Shown: in pieces, positions 7,445-15,369 of the stretch | How positions within the stretch are numbered: position 1 is the stretch's first letter | Layout: the number at the start of each line of letters is the position of its first letter | Assembly: GCA_900752815.1 (NCBI GenBank) | Contig: CAADWS010000014.1 | Location: 1-15,717, forward strand | Length of the DNA stretch: 15,717 nucleotides | Direction: 5' to 3' | From: Bacteroidaceae bacterium | GTDB taxonomy: Bacteria > Bacteroidota > Bacteroidia > Bacteroidales > Bacteroidaceae | Notes under the pieces: model-generated | What the model was told of the DNA's origin: nothing | Database searches by the model: none | What the model saw: the letters and a program-made list of their open reading frames with translations, nothing else | Program-made: the position numbers and the translations under genes

Positions 7445-8323
7445 TCAGAATTCCAGCAGAACGACCTGCGGATTGTGGTCGCTCAAGAAGCCGGCAGGGC
7501 CGGCGGCTTCCGGTTCCACCTCCGAGCGTTTCACACGCACTTGCGGCGTGACAAAAATAAAGTCGATTTTCTCCCTGTGTTCCGGCGACAGACGCCCGTA
7601 GTCGTGGAAGGTATAGTCCGGACCGGCCACGGTATCAGCCGCCTTGTGTGCATCCCTGAGCACAAAATCGTCTGTCGTCAACGTGCGATAGGCCTCGGAA
7701 GAGTCGGCCACATTGAAATCGCCCGTGAGAACCGCAGGCCGGTTGCCCACGAGTTCCTGAATCCGGCGGATAATCAGCCGTGCCCCCTCCCGGCGCGCCT
7801 CGATGCCCACATGGTCGAAATGCGTGTTGACGCCCAAAAACACCTTTCCGGTGGCCCGGTCACGGAACTTTCCCCAGGTGGCAATCCGCGTACAGACACC
7901 GTCCCACCCGATGAATCCCACACTGTCGGGATACTGGGAAAGCCAGAACGTATTGCTGTCAAGCAGTTCAAAACGGTCTGTACGATAAAAGATGGCGGAA
8001 TATTCCCCTTTCGTCTGCCCGTCCTCCCGTCCTACACCGACGGCAGCATAACCGGGCAAGCCCGCCTTCAAATCATTCAACTGGTGATGCAGCACTTCCT
8101 GCATGCCGACAATGTCCATACCTTTGTCCAATATGTAGCGGCACACACGGTCGCGCCGGTACTTCCAGCTGTTCAGACTGTCGGCCGGAGTGTCCATCCT
8201 GATATTGAAAGTGGCCCATTTCACTGAAGTGTTCCCGCCGGACTCCTGCTGCCCGGCCTGCTGTTTGCTCCCCGTGCAGCTGCAAAGCGCAACCGCCAGA
8301 AGGCACGATACCCATTTTTTCAT
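7445..8323 (-). CDS. Endonuclease/exonuclease/phosphatase family lipoprotein
   Basis: A 292-residue protein with a short signal sequence ending in L13-C-S-C16, a probable lipobox, so it is likely membrane-anchored outside the cytoplasm. The rest is a complete EEP (DNase I-like) domain with the metal/phosphate-binding residues in order: Asn40 (FNIRM), Glu76 (GMQEVL), His168 (VNTHFDH), Asp202 and Asn204 (TGDFNV), Asp254 (KIDFIF), and Asp282-His283 (SDHNP). The family hydrolyses phosphodiesters or phosphomonoesters in nucleic acids, phospholipids or inositol phosphates; the substrate cannot be told from sequence. Start: ATG at 8323 directly begins the signal peptide. Divergent from the secreted protease gene at 8733, with which it shares a copy of a 35-bp promoter-like element. 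Confidence 0.9.
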   Translation of the reverse strand: MKKWVSCLLAVALCSCTGSKQQAGQQESGGNTSVKWATFNIRMDTPADSLNSWKYRRDRVCRYILDKGMDIVGMQEVLHHQLNDLKAGLPGYAAVGVGREDGQTKGEYSAIFYRTDRFELLDSNTFWLSQYPDSVGFIGWDGVCTRIATWGKFRDRATGKVFLGVNTHFDHVGIEARREGARLIIRRIQELVGNRPAVLTGDFNVADSSEAYRTLTTDDFVLRDAHKAADTVAGPDYTFHDYGRLSPEHREKIDFIFVTPQVRVKRSEVEPEAAGPAGFLSDHNPQVVLLEF

Positions 8324-8431
8324 ACGCTGTTATGTTTGGTTGTTTTTCTTCCATCCGGCCCATTTCCGGCCCGACCGGCTCAAGGCGGTGCCGGCGATAT
8401 CCGTTGGCCCGCCGACCGCCATAACCGGCAA

Positions 8432-8466
8432 TTGCAATATTCGCAAAAAAATCCGAGTCGGGCAAA
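8432..8466 (-). promoter_or_regulatory. Promoter-like element, leftward copy (phosphatase-fold gene)
   Basis: On the minus strand: TTTG (8466-8463), 20 bp, then GAATATTG (8442-8435) and CAA. Spacing matches a Bacteroidota -33/-7 pair, with GAATATTG in place of TAnnTTTG. It lies about 110 bp upstream of the start at 8323. A near copy in opposite orientation is at 8607-8641 (25 of 35 positions shared). The rest of the 8324-8732 gap shows no gene, and nothing else is recognised between the two copies. Confidence 0.5.
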
Positions 8467-8606
8467 TTTCCCGGCAACGGAAACCGGCGCATCTCCCGAC
8501 CCCATCAGCACGGCAGGCACCTTCATCCCTGCCGGAAGCCCCATGACCTGCCTTGCCGTCCCGCCCCACGAAACCGATGTGCTGCCACGACAAAGCGGAA
8601 CACCCG

Positions 8607-8641
8607 TTTGCCCATCTCAGGAAAAATTACGAATATTGCAA
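8607..8641 (+). promoter_or_regulatory. Promoter-like element, rightward copy (protease gene)
   Basis: TTTG (8607-8610), 20 bp, then GAATATTG (8631-8638) and CAA, about 90 bp upstream of the protease start. Blocks shared with the leftward copy are TTTGCCC, CTC and CGAATATTGCAA, while the A/T-rich spacer differs. The box departs from TAnnTTTG, so it may be a variant housekeeping promoter, an alternative sigma-factor site or an operator. Confidence 0.5.
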
Positions 8642-8732
8642 CGGCAACGGGCCACATTCCGCCATTGGGATGTGCCCTGCCCCATTCCATTTACAACGTT
8701 CAGCCCATCCGGGTATTTTCAAAACAGCACTG

Positions 8733-9674
8733 ATGATGAAACCCCTACACCTCTTGCTTCTCCTGCTGACCGCCGTGCTGGCGGGGCAGACCGGCTACGC
8801 GGCTCCCGCAGTCCCCGACACGATTCCCTTTGAAATCGGCGCCGACCGGCGCATTTACGTACAAGTGCAACTGAACGGCAATACCCACCGCAGTTTCCGC
8901 TTCCTGTTCGACACCGGTGCCACCGACATCGTGCTCAACGCTTCGCTGCCCGAAGTAATGGCGCAGGCAAAGTTTACCCAAGAGGTGCACAACCAGGGAG
9001 CCACCTCTGCCGAAGTCATCCCGTCCACCTCCGCCGACCAGCAACTGCTACTGGGGCATAACAACGTAAAGGGACTTACCTTTATCGCCATTGCCTATCC
9101 GCCGGAGGCCTGGGACGGCGTGCTGGGCCTCTCCTTCATGAAATGCTTCGACATTGCCATCGACTACAACCGCCGGCAGATGTATCTCTACCCGCCGGGT
9201 AAGGCCCCGCGCCCCGGGAAGAAAGGCCTGCCGTTTACCTACCGCGCCGGTGTGCCCGTTGTTCCGGTAGTGGCCTATATCAACGGAAAGCGACATGCCC
9301 TGCAGGTGGAACTCGACAGCGGTTCCGACCGCGTGCTCGACATCAACACTCCCTATGTGGAACGCCACCGCCTGCGCGGCACGCTCCCCGTCTTTGCCGT
9401 TTCGAGCATCGCCGGAACGGGAACGGCCAACGGACAGCTGGAAAACGTATTTTTCGACAAGCTGACGCTGGGACCGGCCACCTTCCCCCTGCTGCCCGGT
9501 GCCTTCTCCACTCTCAAAAGCGGCCTGCAGGCCTCGGCCGAAATGGACGGCGTGGCGGGCAACAATCTGCTGCAACGCTTCAACCAGCTGTGGGACTTCC
9601 GCAACCAAAAGCTCTACCTCACCGTCAACCACCGTTACTACCTGCCCTTCTACGACTTCCTGACGGCACCCTGA
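8733..9674 (+). CDS. Secreted retropepsin-like aspartic protease with two catalytic lobes
   Basis: A protein of 312-313 residues with a signal peptide (hydrophobic 5-17, cleavage near AYA-like GYAA at 21-24). Two retropepsin-type lobes occur in one chain. Lobe 1 has FLFD60-T-G-A with a following hydrophobic-Gly element D128-GVLGLSFM. Lobe 2 has VELD195-S-G-S and DGVAGNNLLQRF near the C-terminus. Both catalytic Asp residues are present, so the chain could form an active site by itself. It matches the Asp_protease_2 type of clan AA proteins common in Bacteroidota; substrates are unknown. The start is set at the tandem ATG 8733/8736, where the signal peptide begins; an in-frame upstream ATG at 8553 would give an implausible 60-residue leader over the promoter region. 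A terminator hairpin follows at 9756. Confidence 0.88.
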   Translation: MMKPLHLLLLLLTAVLAGQTGYAAPAVPDTIPFEIGADRRIYVQVQLNGNTHRSFRFLFDTGATDIVLNASLPEVMAQAKFTQEVHNQGATSAEVIPSTSADQQLLLGHNNVKGLTFIAIAYPPEAWDGVLGLSFMKCFDIAIDYNRRQMYLYPPGKAPRPGKKGLPFTYRAGVPVVPVVAYINGKRHALQVELDSGSDRVLDINTPYVERHRLRGTLPVFAVSSIAGTGTANGQLENVFFDKLTLGPATFPLLPGAFSTLKSGLQASAEMDGVAGNNLLQRFNQLWDFRNQKLYLTVNHRYYLPFYDFLTAP

Positions 9675-9755
9675 AGCCACGGCGGCGCGAAGCAGAAAGG
9701 CCAATGCTGCCACGGCTGCATCAAAGCCCACCGACTTCCCGAACCCCGGAAAAGC

Positions 9756-9811
9756 AACAGGAGCCGTGCGCATTTCCTCCGGCATCAACCGGTATGCGCA
9801 CGGCTCCTGTT
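9756..9811. terminator. Bidirectional terminator between convergent genes
   Basis: A perfect 18-bp inverted repeat (9756-9773 and 9794-9811) is GC-rich in its core (GGAGCCGTGCGC), and its 20-nt loop contains a second CCGG/CCGG stem. It is followed by TTTCGGTTT on the plus strand and by GCTTTTCC on the minus strand. It sits between the stops of the protease gene (9674) and the prenyl synthase gene (9836), where both transcripts should end. Confidence 0.85.
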
Positions 9812-9835
9812 TCGGTTTCCCGACGGCTCTTCCCG

Positions 9836-10810
9836 TCAGCTCTCACGTCCCATCAGGGTGGCTGCCCACTCACGCAGCAAGGCTGTGCGCTCCTCGGCAG
9901 CCGTCAGTCCGTCCAGACACGCATAAGCCTTCTGATAGCAATGTTCAATGGCCTCATTGCAAAGATCGGCTATGTGCAACGCATCATAAATAGCCGTTAC
10001 GGCTGCGATTTTCTCCCCGGCCGGCATCCCGCCGTCCTGCAAGAGCGACAACAGGCGCTCGCGGGTGGCCTCATCGGCCCGGCGGAGCGCATTAATCAGC
10101 AGGAAGGTTTTCTTGCCGCAAAGGATGTCGCCTCCGATTTTCTTTCCGAAGATGCGCGGATCGCCATAAACATCCAGATAATCATCGCGCAACTGGAAAG
10201 CCAGCCCCACCTGTTCGGCAAAGGCATAAAGGCGGTCGGCATCGGCGGCTGACGCACCCCCGATAATGGCTCCGCACTTGATGGCGCAGGCGAGCAGCAC
10301 CGAAGTCTTGAGGCGAATCATCTCCAAATATTCCTCCTCCGTCACATCGTTGCGCCGTTCAAAGTTGACATCATATTGCTGCCCCTCACAAATCTGCTGC
10401 ATCGTGCGGGTGAATAGCTGCAAGAGCTCTGCACGGTGGGGAGAATCGACTTCCAGCATGTGGCGCACGGCCAGAATCAGCATCGTGTCGCCGGAAAGCA
10501 CCGCCGTGTTGTCATCCCACTTCTTGTGAACGGTGGGTCTGCCGTGGCGCAGGTCGGCACGGTCCATGAGATCGTCGTGCAGCAGCGTATGGTTATGATA
10601 GGTCTCGAGCGCCAGCGCTGCCGGCAATGCCCGTTCCACATCATCGCTGTAAAGATAGTGCCCCAGCAGCACCAGCGTCGGACGAATCCGCTTGCCTCCA
10701 CCGCCCAGCACATAGGCTACAGGCTCATACAGGCCTTCGGGCAGTTTCGGATATGTCACCTTTTGCAAGGCATTTTCTACCATGAGAACCAGGTCAACAA
10801 GATTTTTCAT
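9836..10810 (-). CDS. Polyprenyl (isoprenyl) diphosphate synthase
   Basis: A 324-residue trans-prenyltransferase of the IspA/IspB type, which extends allylic diphosphates with isopentenyl diphosphate. Motifs in order: GGGGKRIRP (36-44), first Asp-rich motif H78-DDLMD (79-83), GRPTVH (90-95), LKTS (167-170), second Asp-rich motif LRDDYLDVYGD (207-217), and FGKKIGGDI with GKKTFLL. Product length is set partly by residues before the first Asp motif; here the fifth residue before it is His74, neither the Tyr/Phe of short-chain nor the Ala of long-chain enzymes, so the product (farnesyl, geranylgeranyl or longer) is not clear. Start taken at MKNLVDLV (10810); an in-frame ATG at 10837 adds nine residues. 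It lies 55 bp downstream of tonB on the same strand and may share its mRNA. Confidence 0.93.
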   Translation of the reverse strand: MKNLVDLVLMVENALQKVTYPKLPEGLYEPVAYVLGGGGKRIRPTLVLLGHYLYSDDVERALPAALALETYHNHTLLHDDLMDRADLRHGRPTVHKKWDDNTAVLSGDTMLILAVRHMLEVDSPHRAELLQLFTRTMQQICEGQQYDVNFERRNDVTEEEYLEMIRLKTSVLLACAIKCGAIIGGASAADADRLYAFAEQVGLAFQLRDDYLDVYGDPRIFGKKIGGDILCGKKTFLLINALRRADEATRERLLSLLQDGGMPAGEKIAAVTAIYDALHIADLCNEAIEHCYQKAYACLDGLTAAEERTALLREWAATLMGRES

Positions 10811-10865
10811 ATACAAAAGTCTTTTGGGAAATATCATTAAAAAGGGAAACAGAACGGGGACGGCT

Positions 10866-11675
10866 TCATCTCGGCGTAAAGCGCACCGGCAGCGTCATGC
10901 TCACCACCGACACACGGCCGTTTACCCGGCCGGGCGTCCAGCGGGGCATGCGGCGGATGGCATTGAGCACGGCACGGTCCAGGTCGGGATGGAGCGAATG
11001 CACAATCCGCGCATTTGTCAGCCGGCCATCGACTTCCACCAGGAAATTGACTTCAAGCTGCCCCCCGATTTTCATCCGCACGCAATTGGGCGGATAGGCC
11101 ACGTGTTCGTCCAGCCATTTCATCAGCGCTCCGATGCCTCCGGGAAACTGCGGCATTTCTTCCACCACCTCCGTGGGCAGCAAGTGGGGACCTTCCAGCG
11201 GCAAATCCTCCTGCAGGGCATGCAACGAGTCCAGTTCCTCAAAGGTTTCGGCAATATCGGGCAGACCGTCTTCCTGCATCTGCTCCTCCTCTATACCGAA
11301 ACGGATATCCTGTTTCGTCACTTCCACGATTTCGGGCACGGCGGCAACGCCCCCTTCAACACGCTGAAGACGCGGCGGCCTGGGGCGTCCCGTAGCCACC
11401 GACTTGAGGACATGGTCCTGCTCGGCATCCATCCGGGCCAGTTTCGGCAACACATCCTCCAGTTGCTCCAGCGCCTCCTTGCGGTCATATTCCATCCACA
11501 ACCGGAGCGCCACCCCTCCCAGCGTCAGCAACACCACCATGCCTCCAACCACCAGCAAGGCAAATGCATAGCGCCTGCCCATATTCCGGCGAATACGGTA
11601 GGCACCATACTTCTGGTTGCGGCCCTCAAAAACGAGGTCGCACCATTCTCTGGACAACAAATCGGAGTTGCTCAC
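10866..11675 (-). CDS. TonB-family energy transducer
   Basis: A 269-residue inner-membrane protein that passes proton-motive force to TonB-dependent outer-membrane transporters. The N-terminus has the Bacteroidota signature EGRNQKYGAYRIRR (17-30), then one membrane helix (about 36-60), a periplasmic linker that is acidic with only a short RPRPPRL Pro stretch, and a C-terminal TonB domain (about 168-269: EEMPQFPGG, VAYPPNCVRMKIGGQLEVNFLVEVDG, RRMPRWTPGRVNG). The start codon is GTG at 11675: an in-frame TGA lies 12 nt upstream, the next Met (residue 32) would delete the conserved signature, and GAGGAA stands just ahead as a ribosome site. Many Bacteroidota have several TonB paralogues, so no specific gene symbol is given. 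Divergent from porQ. Confidence 0.92.
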   Translation of the reverse strand: MSNSDLLSREWCDLVFEGRNQKYGAYRIRRNMGRRYAFALLVVGGMVVLLTLGGVALRLWMEYDRKEALEQLEDVLPKLARMDAEQDHVLKSVATGRPRPPRLQRVEGGVAAVPEIVEVTKQDIRFGIEEEQMQEDGLPDIAETFEELDSLHALQEDLPLEGPHLLPTEVVEEMPQFPGGIGALMKWLDEHVAYPPNCVRMKIGGQLEVNFLVEVDGRLTNARIVHSLHPDLDRAVLNAIRRMPRWTPGRVNGRVSVVSMTLPVRFTPR

Positions 11676-11762
11676 GTCTGTTCCTCACTAAAAACATGCC
11701 CCACGGCGACTGTTCCGGCTCAAGAATGGAACATGACGCCCATGCGGGGCTACATTATACTG

Positions 11763-11770
11763 CAAATGTA
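11763..11770 (-). promoter_or_regulatory. Probable tonB promoter -7 box (TACATTTG)
   Basis: The minus strand reads TACATTTGCAG, an exact TAnnTTTG followed by C, 88 bp upstream of the GTG start in a short AT-rich island. No TTTG is found at the usual -33 distance. Its upstream half overlaps the porQ promoter region. Confidence 0.5.
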
Positions 11771-11793
11771 CACTCTTAATCTAAATTTTGTAG

Positions 11794-11801
11794 TAACTTT
11801 G
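11794..11801 (+). promoter_or_regulatory. Probable porQ promoter -7 box (TAACTTTG)
   Basis: TAACTTTG is an exact match to TAnnTTTG, 22 bp upstream of the porQ ATG, so the leader would be very short (about 15 nt). No clear -33 box is seen. Confidence 0.55.
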
Positions 11802-11822
11802 AGCACAATTTTTAGTAACGGA

Positions 11823-12800
11823 ATGAAAAAAAAGCATATCCTCATAGCCGCCCTGCTGGCACCGGTTGCGCTGCACGCACAGGAAGCCACCTACTCGCAA
11901 ACCGTGCTGCGAATCCCCATGTCGTCGCACGTGGCCGCACTGGGCGGCGAGAATATCTCTGTGCTGGAAGACACCCCCTGGAGCGGATGGTCGAATCCGG
12001 CTCTCTACTCCATCGTGAGCACCAACTCCCTGGGACTGAACTTCATGACCTATGCCAACGGAGGCACCTGGGCCGGCGCACAATATGTCAGAGGGTTCGG
12101 CGAGCGGCACACGGGAGCCGTCACCGCGCAAATGATGAGTTACGGTTCTATGGACGAAACCGATGCCGAGGGTAACGTGATGGGCTCCTTTTCGCCCAAG
12201 GACTTTGTCATCGGTGCCGGCTACAGCTATCTGCTCTCCGACCGTTGGGCGGGAGGCGCCAACCTCAACTTCATCTACTCCGGCTATGCCGAATATACGG
12301 CCTTTGCCCTGGCGGTGGACCTCGGCGTCAATTACTTCAATGAAGACAGCGATCTTTCCTTTTCCGTTGCCATGCGCAATATCGGAGCGCCGCTCAAGTC
12401 GTTTGACGACCGCCCCGAACGCCTGCCCTTCAACCTGCAGGCCGGATTTACCAAGGGTATCGCCCACGCTCCGATAAGGGTATCGGTGACCCTGACGGAC
12501 CTGACCCGATGGAAAAACAGTGATTATTTCCAGCCCGACGGTGAAAAAATCAGCTTCGGAAAGAAACTGATCAATCACTTCGTCGTGGGGCTTGACATCC
12601 TCCCCACCGACTACCTGTACCTCAGTGCCGGCTACAACTTCCGCCGCGCCTATGAACTGAAAGCTGCCGGCGACGGGCACGGTGCCGGCCTCACCTTTGG
12701 TGCAGGCCTGCAACTCTCACGCTTCAAGTTGGGGGCGTCCTACGCCAAATATCATCTGGCAGCCTCCTCGCTCATGTTCAATGTTGGCTACACGCTGTAA
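11823..12800 (+). CDS. porQ: Type IX secretion system outer-membrane protein PorQ
   Basis: A 325-residue protein with a signal peptide (KKKHILIAALLAPVALHA, cleaved about 19/20) and a mature part of amphipathic beta-strands with glycine/aromatic turns, ending in a C-terminal strand (SSLMFNVGYTL), as expected for an outer-membrane beta-barrel. The opening YSQTVLRIPMSSHVAALGGENISVLEDTPWSGWSNPALYS is typical of PorQ, a PorV/PorP-like T9SS component that in Porphyromonas gingivalis belongs to the attachment complex linked to lipopolysaccharide anchoring of secreted cargo (family knowledge). The start is set at the ATG that begins the signal peptide; a very long in-frame extension upstream crosses tonB antisense and is not real. 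First of the rightward series with cmk 59 bp downstream. Whether other T9SS genes exist in this genome cannot be seen. Confidence 0.88.
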   Translation: MKKKHILIAALLAPVALHAQEATYSQTVLRIPMSSHVAALGGENISVLEDTPWSGWSNPALYSIVSTNSLGLNFMTYANGGTWAGAQYVRGFGERHTGAVTAQMMSYGSMDETDAEGNVMGSFSPKDFVIGAGYSYLLSDRWAGGANLNFIYSGYAEYTAFALAVDLGVNYFNEDSDLSFSVAMRNIGAPLKSFDDRPERLPFNLQAGFTKGIAHAPIRVSVTLTDLTRWKNSDYFQPDGEKISFGKKLINHFVVGLDILPTDYLYLSAGYNFRRAYELKAAGDGHGAGLTFGAGLQLSRFKLGASYAKYHLAASSLMFNVGYTL

Positions 12801-12859
12801 GGCATCTCTGCGCCTTTTCCGCCAACTGATTCCGAAAAGTAAAAAAATCATCCGATAAC

Positions 12860-13549
12860 ATGAAAAAAATCATCGTAGCCATCGACGGACATTCGTCCTG
12901 CGGCAAAAGCACCATGGCCAAGGACCTGGCCCGCGAAGTAGGATATATATACGTTGACACCGGTGCCATGTATCGCACCGTCACCCTGTTTGCCCTGCGT
13001 CAAGGACTCTTTTCTGCCGAAGGCGACATCGACACCGAGCGCCTGGCCGCCCTCCTGCCCGATGTCCGCATCAGTTTCCGCCTCGACCCCGAAACCCGGC
13101 TGCCCATTGCGCAACTGAACGGAGAAGATGTGGAAAACGACATCCGCACCCTTGAGGTGTCATCACACGTCAGTCCGGTGGCGGCCCTGCCCTTCGTCCG
13201 CGAAGCGCTGACCCGCCAGCAACAGGCCATGGGACAGGAAAAAGGCATCGTCATGGATGGCCGCGACATCGGCACCGTCGTATTCCCCGAAGCCGAACTC
13301 AAGATTTTCGTAACGGCATCGGCCGAAGTGCGAGCCCGCCGGCGCTACGACGAACTGACCGCCAAGGGACAAACCGTCTGCTACGAAAAAATACTCAAGA
13401 ACGTACAGGAACGCGACTACATCGACAGCCACCGTGCCGTAGCTCCACTCCGGCAGGCCGATGACGCCATTGTGCTGGACAACAGTCAGATGAGCATTCC
13501 CGAACAAAAGGCCTGGCTCATGGAAAAATTCCAGGAACGGACACGCTGA
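12860..13549 (+). CDS. cmk: Cytidylate kinase
   Basis: A 229-residue cytosolic P-loop kinase phosphorylating CMP and dCMP to the diphosphates. Motifs: P-loop G10-HSSCGKST18 after the strand KKIIVAID, nucleotide-binding YVDTGAMYR (31-39), NMP-binding insert (about 55-110, with [12 protein letters not shown]), [11 protein letters not shown] (133-143), the LID-like [14 protein letters not shown] (154-166), and the C-terminal [25 protein letters not shown]. All match Cmk, and the length is standard. It starts 59 bp after porQ with no promoter box or terminator in between, so is likely cotranscribed. The following gap of 81 bp to ispH also shows no clear promoter. Confidence 0.97.
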   Translation: MKKIIVAIDGHSSCGKSTMAKDLAREVGYIYVDTGAMYRTVTLFALRQGLFSAEGDIDTERLAALLPDVRISFRLDPETRLPIAQLNGEDVENDIRTLEVSSHVSPVAALPFVREALTRQQQAMGQEKGIVMDGRDIGTVVFPEAELKIFVTASAEVRARRRYDELTAKGQTVCYEKILKNVQERDYIDSHRAVAPLRQADDAIVLDNSQMSIPEQKAWLMEKFQERTR

Positions 13550-13630
13550 CCCTCCGTACAGCCCGCCCCAGAGGGCCACGGCAACAGTCCAACGTTTCAC
13601 CCCCTCCTTTCTTTCAAAGCGACTTTTCAC

Positions 13631-14497
13631 ATGCTCAATATCGAAATAGATGAAGGCTCTGGTTTCTGTTTCGGCGTCACCACAGCCATCAGCAAGGCCG
13701 AAGAGGAACTTTCGGCCAGCCACACCCTCCACTGCCTCGGCGACATCGTGCACAACGGCAGCGAATGTGAACGCCTGCACGCCATGGGGCTCATCACCAT
13801 CAATCACGAAGAATTCGCCCACCTGCCGGCAGGGTCGAAGGTCTTGCTGCGTGCCCACGGCGAACCGCCGCACACCTATGCACAGGCCCGCGAACAGGGC
13901 ATCAACATCATTGATGCCACCTGCCCCGTAGTGCTGCAACTGCAAAAACGTATCCGAAAAGTATACGAGGAAGCCGAACCCTCGCAAATCGTCATCTACG
14001 GTAAGCGAGGACATGCCGAAGTGCTCGGACTTGTGGGCCAGACGGAAGGACAGGCCATCGTCATCGAACGTCTGGAAGAAGCCGAATGTCTGGATTTTTC
14101 ACGCAACATCTGCCTTTTCTCCCAAACCACCATGCCGCTCGAAGGTTTCCGCCAGATTGTCGACTTCATCACCGGACACATTCAGGCTCCGGCCCAGTTC
14201 CGCTATTTCGACACCATCTGCCGCCAGGTGGCCAACCGCCTTCCCAACATCCGGAAATTTGCCGCCCGCCACGATGTCGTCATCTTTGTGTGCGGACTCA
14301 AAAGCAGCAACGGCCGGGTGCTCCATGAAGCCTGCCGGCAAGTCAACCCCCGCAGCTATCTGGTGGACCAGCCCGCCGCCATCCGCCCGGAATGGTTTGA
14401 AGGAGCCGGCAGCGTGGGCATCTGCGGAGCCACCTCCACTCCCAAATGGCTGATGGAAGACTGCCGCGAAGCCATCGCGGCCTTCAACTGCGATTAG
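13631..14497 (+). CDS. ispH: 4-hydroxy-3-methylbut-2-enyl diphosphate reductase
   Basis: A 288-residue iron-sulfur enzyme making IPP and DMAPP, the last step of the MEP pathway. The three cluster cysteines are present: Cys13 (GFCFGV), Cys98 (DATCPVV) and Cys197 (DTICRQVANR). Substrate-binding residues are His41, His76 (RAHG), His128 and Glu130 (GHAEVLG), the SQTT block (164-167), S225-S226-N227 and the S269-T270 pair (ATSTPKWL). Length matches stand-alone IspH, without the ribosomal S1 fusion seen in some Bacillota. It lies between cmk and tatD on the same strand. With dxs and a prenyl synthase elsewhere in the window, it completes the first, last and chain-elongation steps of isoprenoid synthesis. 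Confidence 0.97.
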   Translation: MLNIEIDEGSGFCFGVTTAISKAEEELSASHTLHCLGDIVHNGSECERLHAMGLITINHEEFAHLPAGSKVLLRAHGEPPHTYAQAREQGINIIDATCPVVLQLQKRIRKVYEEAEPSQIVIYGKRGHAEVLGLVGQTEGQAIVIERLEEAECLDFSRNICLFSQTTMPLEGFRQIVDFITGHIQAPAQFRYFDTICRQVANRLPNIRKFAARHDVVIFVCGLKSSNGRVLHEACRQVNPRSYLVDQPAAIRPEWFEGAGSVGICGATSTPKWLMEDCREAIAAFNCD

Positions 14498-14583
14498 AGT
14501 CACGCGCCTTCCCTCCGGCAAGGCAACACCGTTTTTTCAGCCAGCGGCTTCCTTTCCCAATCATAGAAAGAAGTTCACAACCC

Positions 14584-15369
14584 ATGCTATTCATCGACAC
14601 CCATACCCACCTCTACACCGAAGAATTCGATAATGACCGTCAGGAAACGGTGCGCCACGCCATCGAAGCCGGCGCAACAGGCCTGCTTCTGCCCAATATT
14701 GACGGACACTCCATTCAGCCCATGCTGGACATGTGCCATGCCTACCCGGGACTCTGCTTCCCCATGCTGGGACTCCACCCCACGGAATTACCGGACGAGC
14801 CGCATGCCCTGCTCGACGAGATGGAACGCCTGCTGGACGCTCCGGATGCGCCCTATATTGCCATTGGGGAAATAGGTATCGACCTCTATTGGGATCAAAG
14901 CCGACGCGAAGAACAGAAGGAAGTTTTTCAACGCCAGATAGAATGGGCCATACACCGGCAGCTGCCACTCAGCATCCACACACGGTCGGCCCACCGGGAA
15001 CTGGTAGACGCCCTGGCCCCCTATCAGCCAAAACTGCATGGCGGCGTATTCCACTGTTTTGGAGGCAGTGCCGAAGAGGCCCGCGAACTGCTCGACACCT
15101 TCCCCGGTTTTGTCTTAGGAATCGGCGGAACTATTACCTTCAAAAAGTCACAGTTACCGGTCATACTGAAAACAGCCGTTCCGCTCAACCGGATAGTCTT
15201 GGAAACCGATGCGCCCTATCTGGCGCCGACTCCACACCGCGGCAAACGAAACGAACCTTCCTTCCTGCCACTGGTGGCAGAAAAGTTGGCTGCCATCTAC
15301 GAGACAACACCCGAAGAAGTGGGATACATCACCACACAGAATGCCAAGAAGGTCTTCCACTTGCCCTGA
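14584..15369 (+). CDS. TatD family metal-dependent hydrolase
   Basis: A 261-residue cytosolic TIM-barrel enzyme of the amidohydrolase superfamily; characterised TatD proteins are metal-dependent deoxyribonucleases. Metal ligands are visible: H7-T-H9 (DTHTHL), Glu96 (IAIGEIGID), His132 (LSIHTR), His157 (VFHCFGG) and Asp209 (LETDAPYLAP). The C-terminal PHRGKRNEPSFL segment is also typical. Length is that of bacterial TatD/YcfH/YjjV. The start ATG at 14584 fits the family beginning (MxFIDTHTH); an in-frame ATG at 14446 lies within ispH. The 86-bp gap from ispH has no clear promoter, so it is probably the last gene of the porQ-cmk-ispH-tatD series. Paralogues (TatD, YcfH, YjjV) cannot be told apart. 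Confidence 0.93.
   Translation: MLFIDTHTHLYTEEFDNDRQETVRHAIEAGATGLLLPNIDGHSIQPMLDMCHAYPGLCFPMLGLHPTELPDEPHALLDEMERLLDAPDAPYIAIGEIGIDLYWDQSRREEQKEVFQRQIEWAIHRQLPLSIHTRSAHRELVDALAPYQPKLHGGVFHCFGGSAEEARELLDTFPGFVLGIGGTITFKKSQLPVILKTAVPLNRIVLETDAPYLAPTPHRGKRNEPSFLPLVAEKLAAIYETTPEEVGYITTQNAKKVFHLP

Noticed and set aside
10782..11822. Long in-frame upstream extension of porQ
   Set aside because: It runs antisense through tonB and part of the prenyl synthase and places about 350 residues before a good signal peptide; the ATG at 11823 with a promoter box just upstream is the sensible start.
13163..14014. 283-codon leftward open frame across cmk and ispH
   Set aside because: It is antisense to two strongly conserved genes and shows no recognisable domain.
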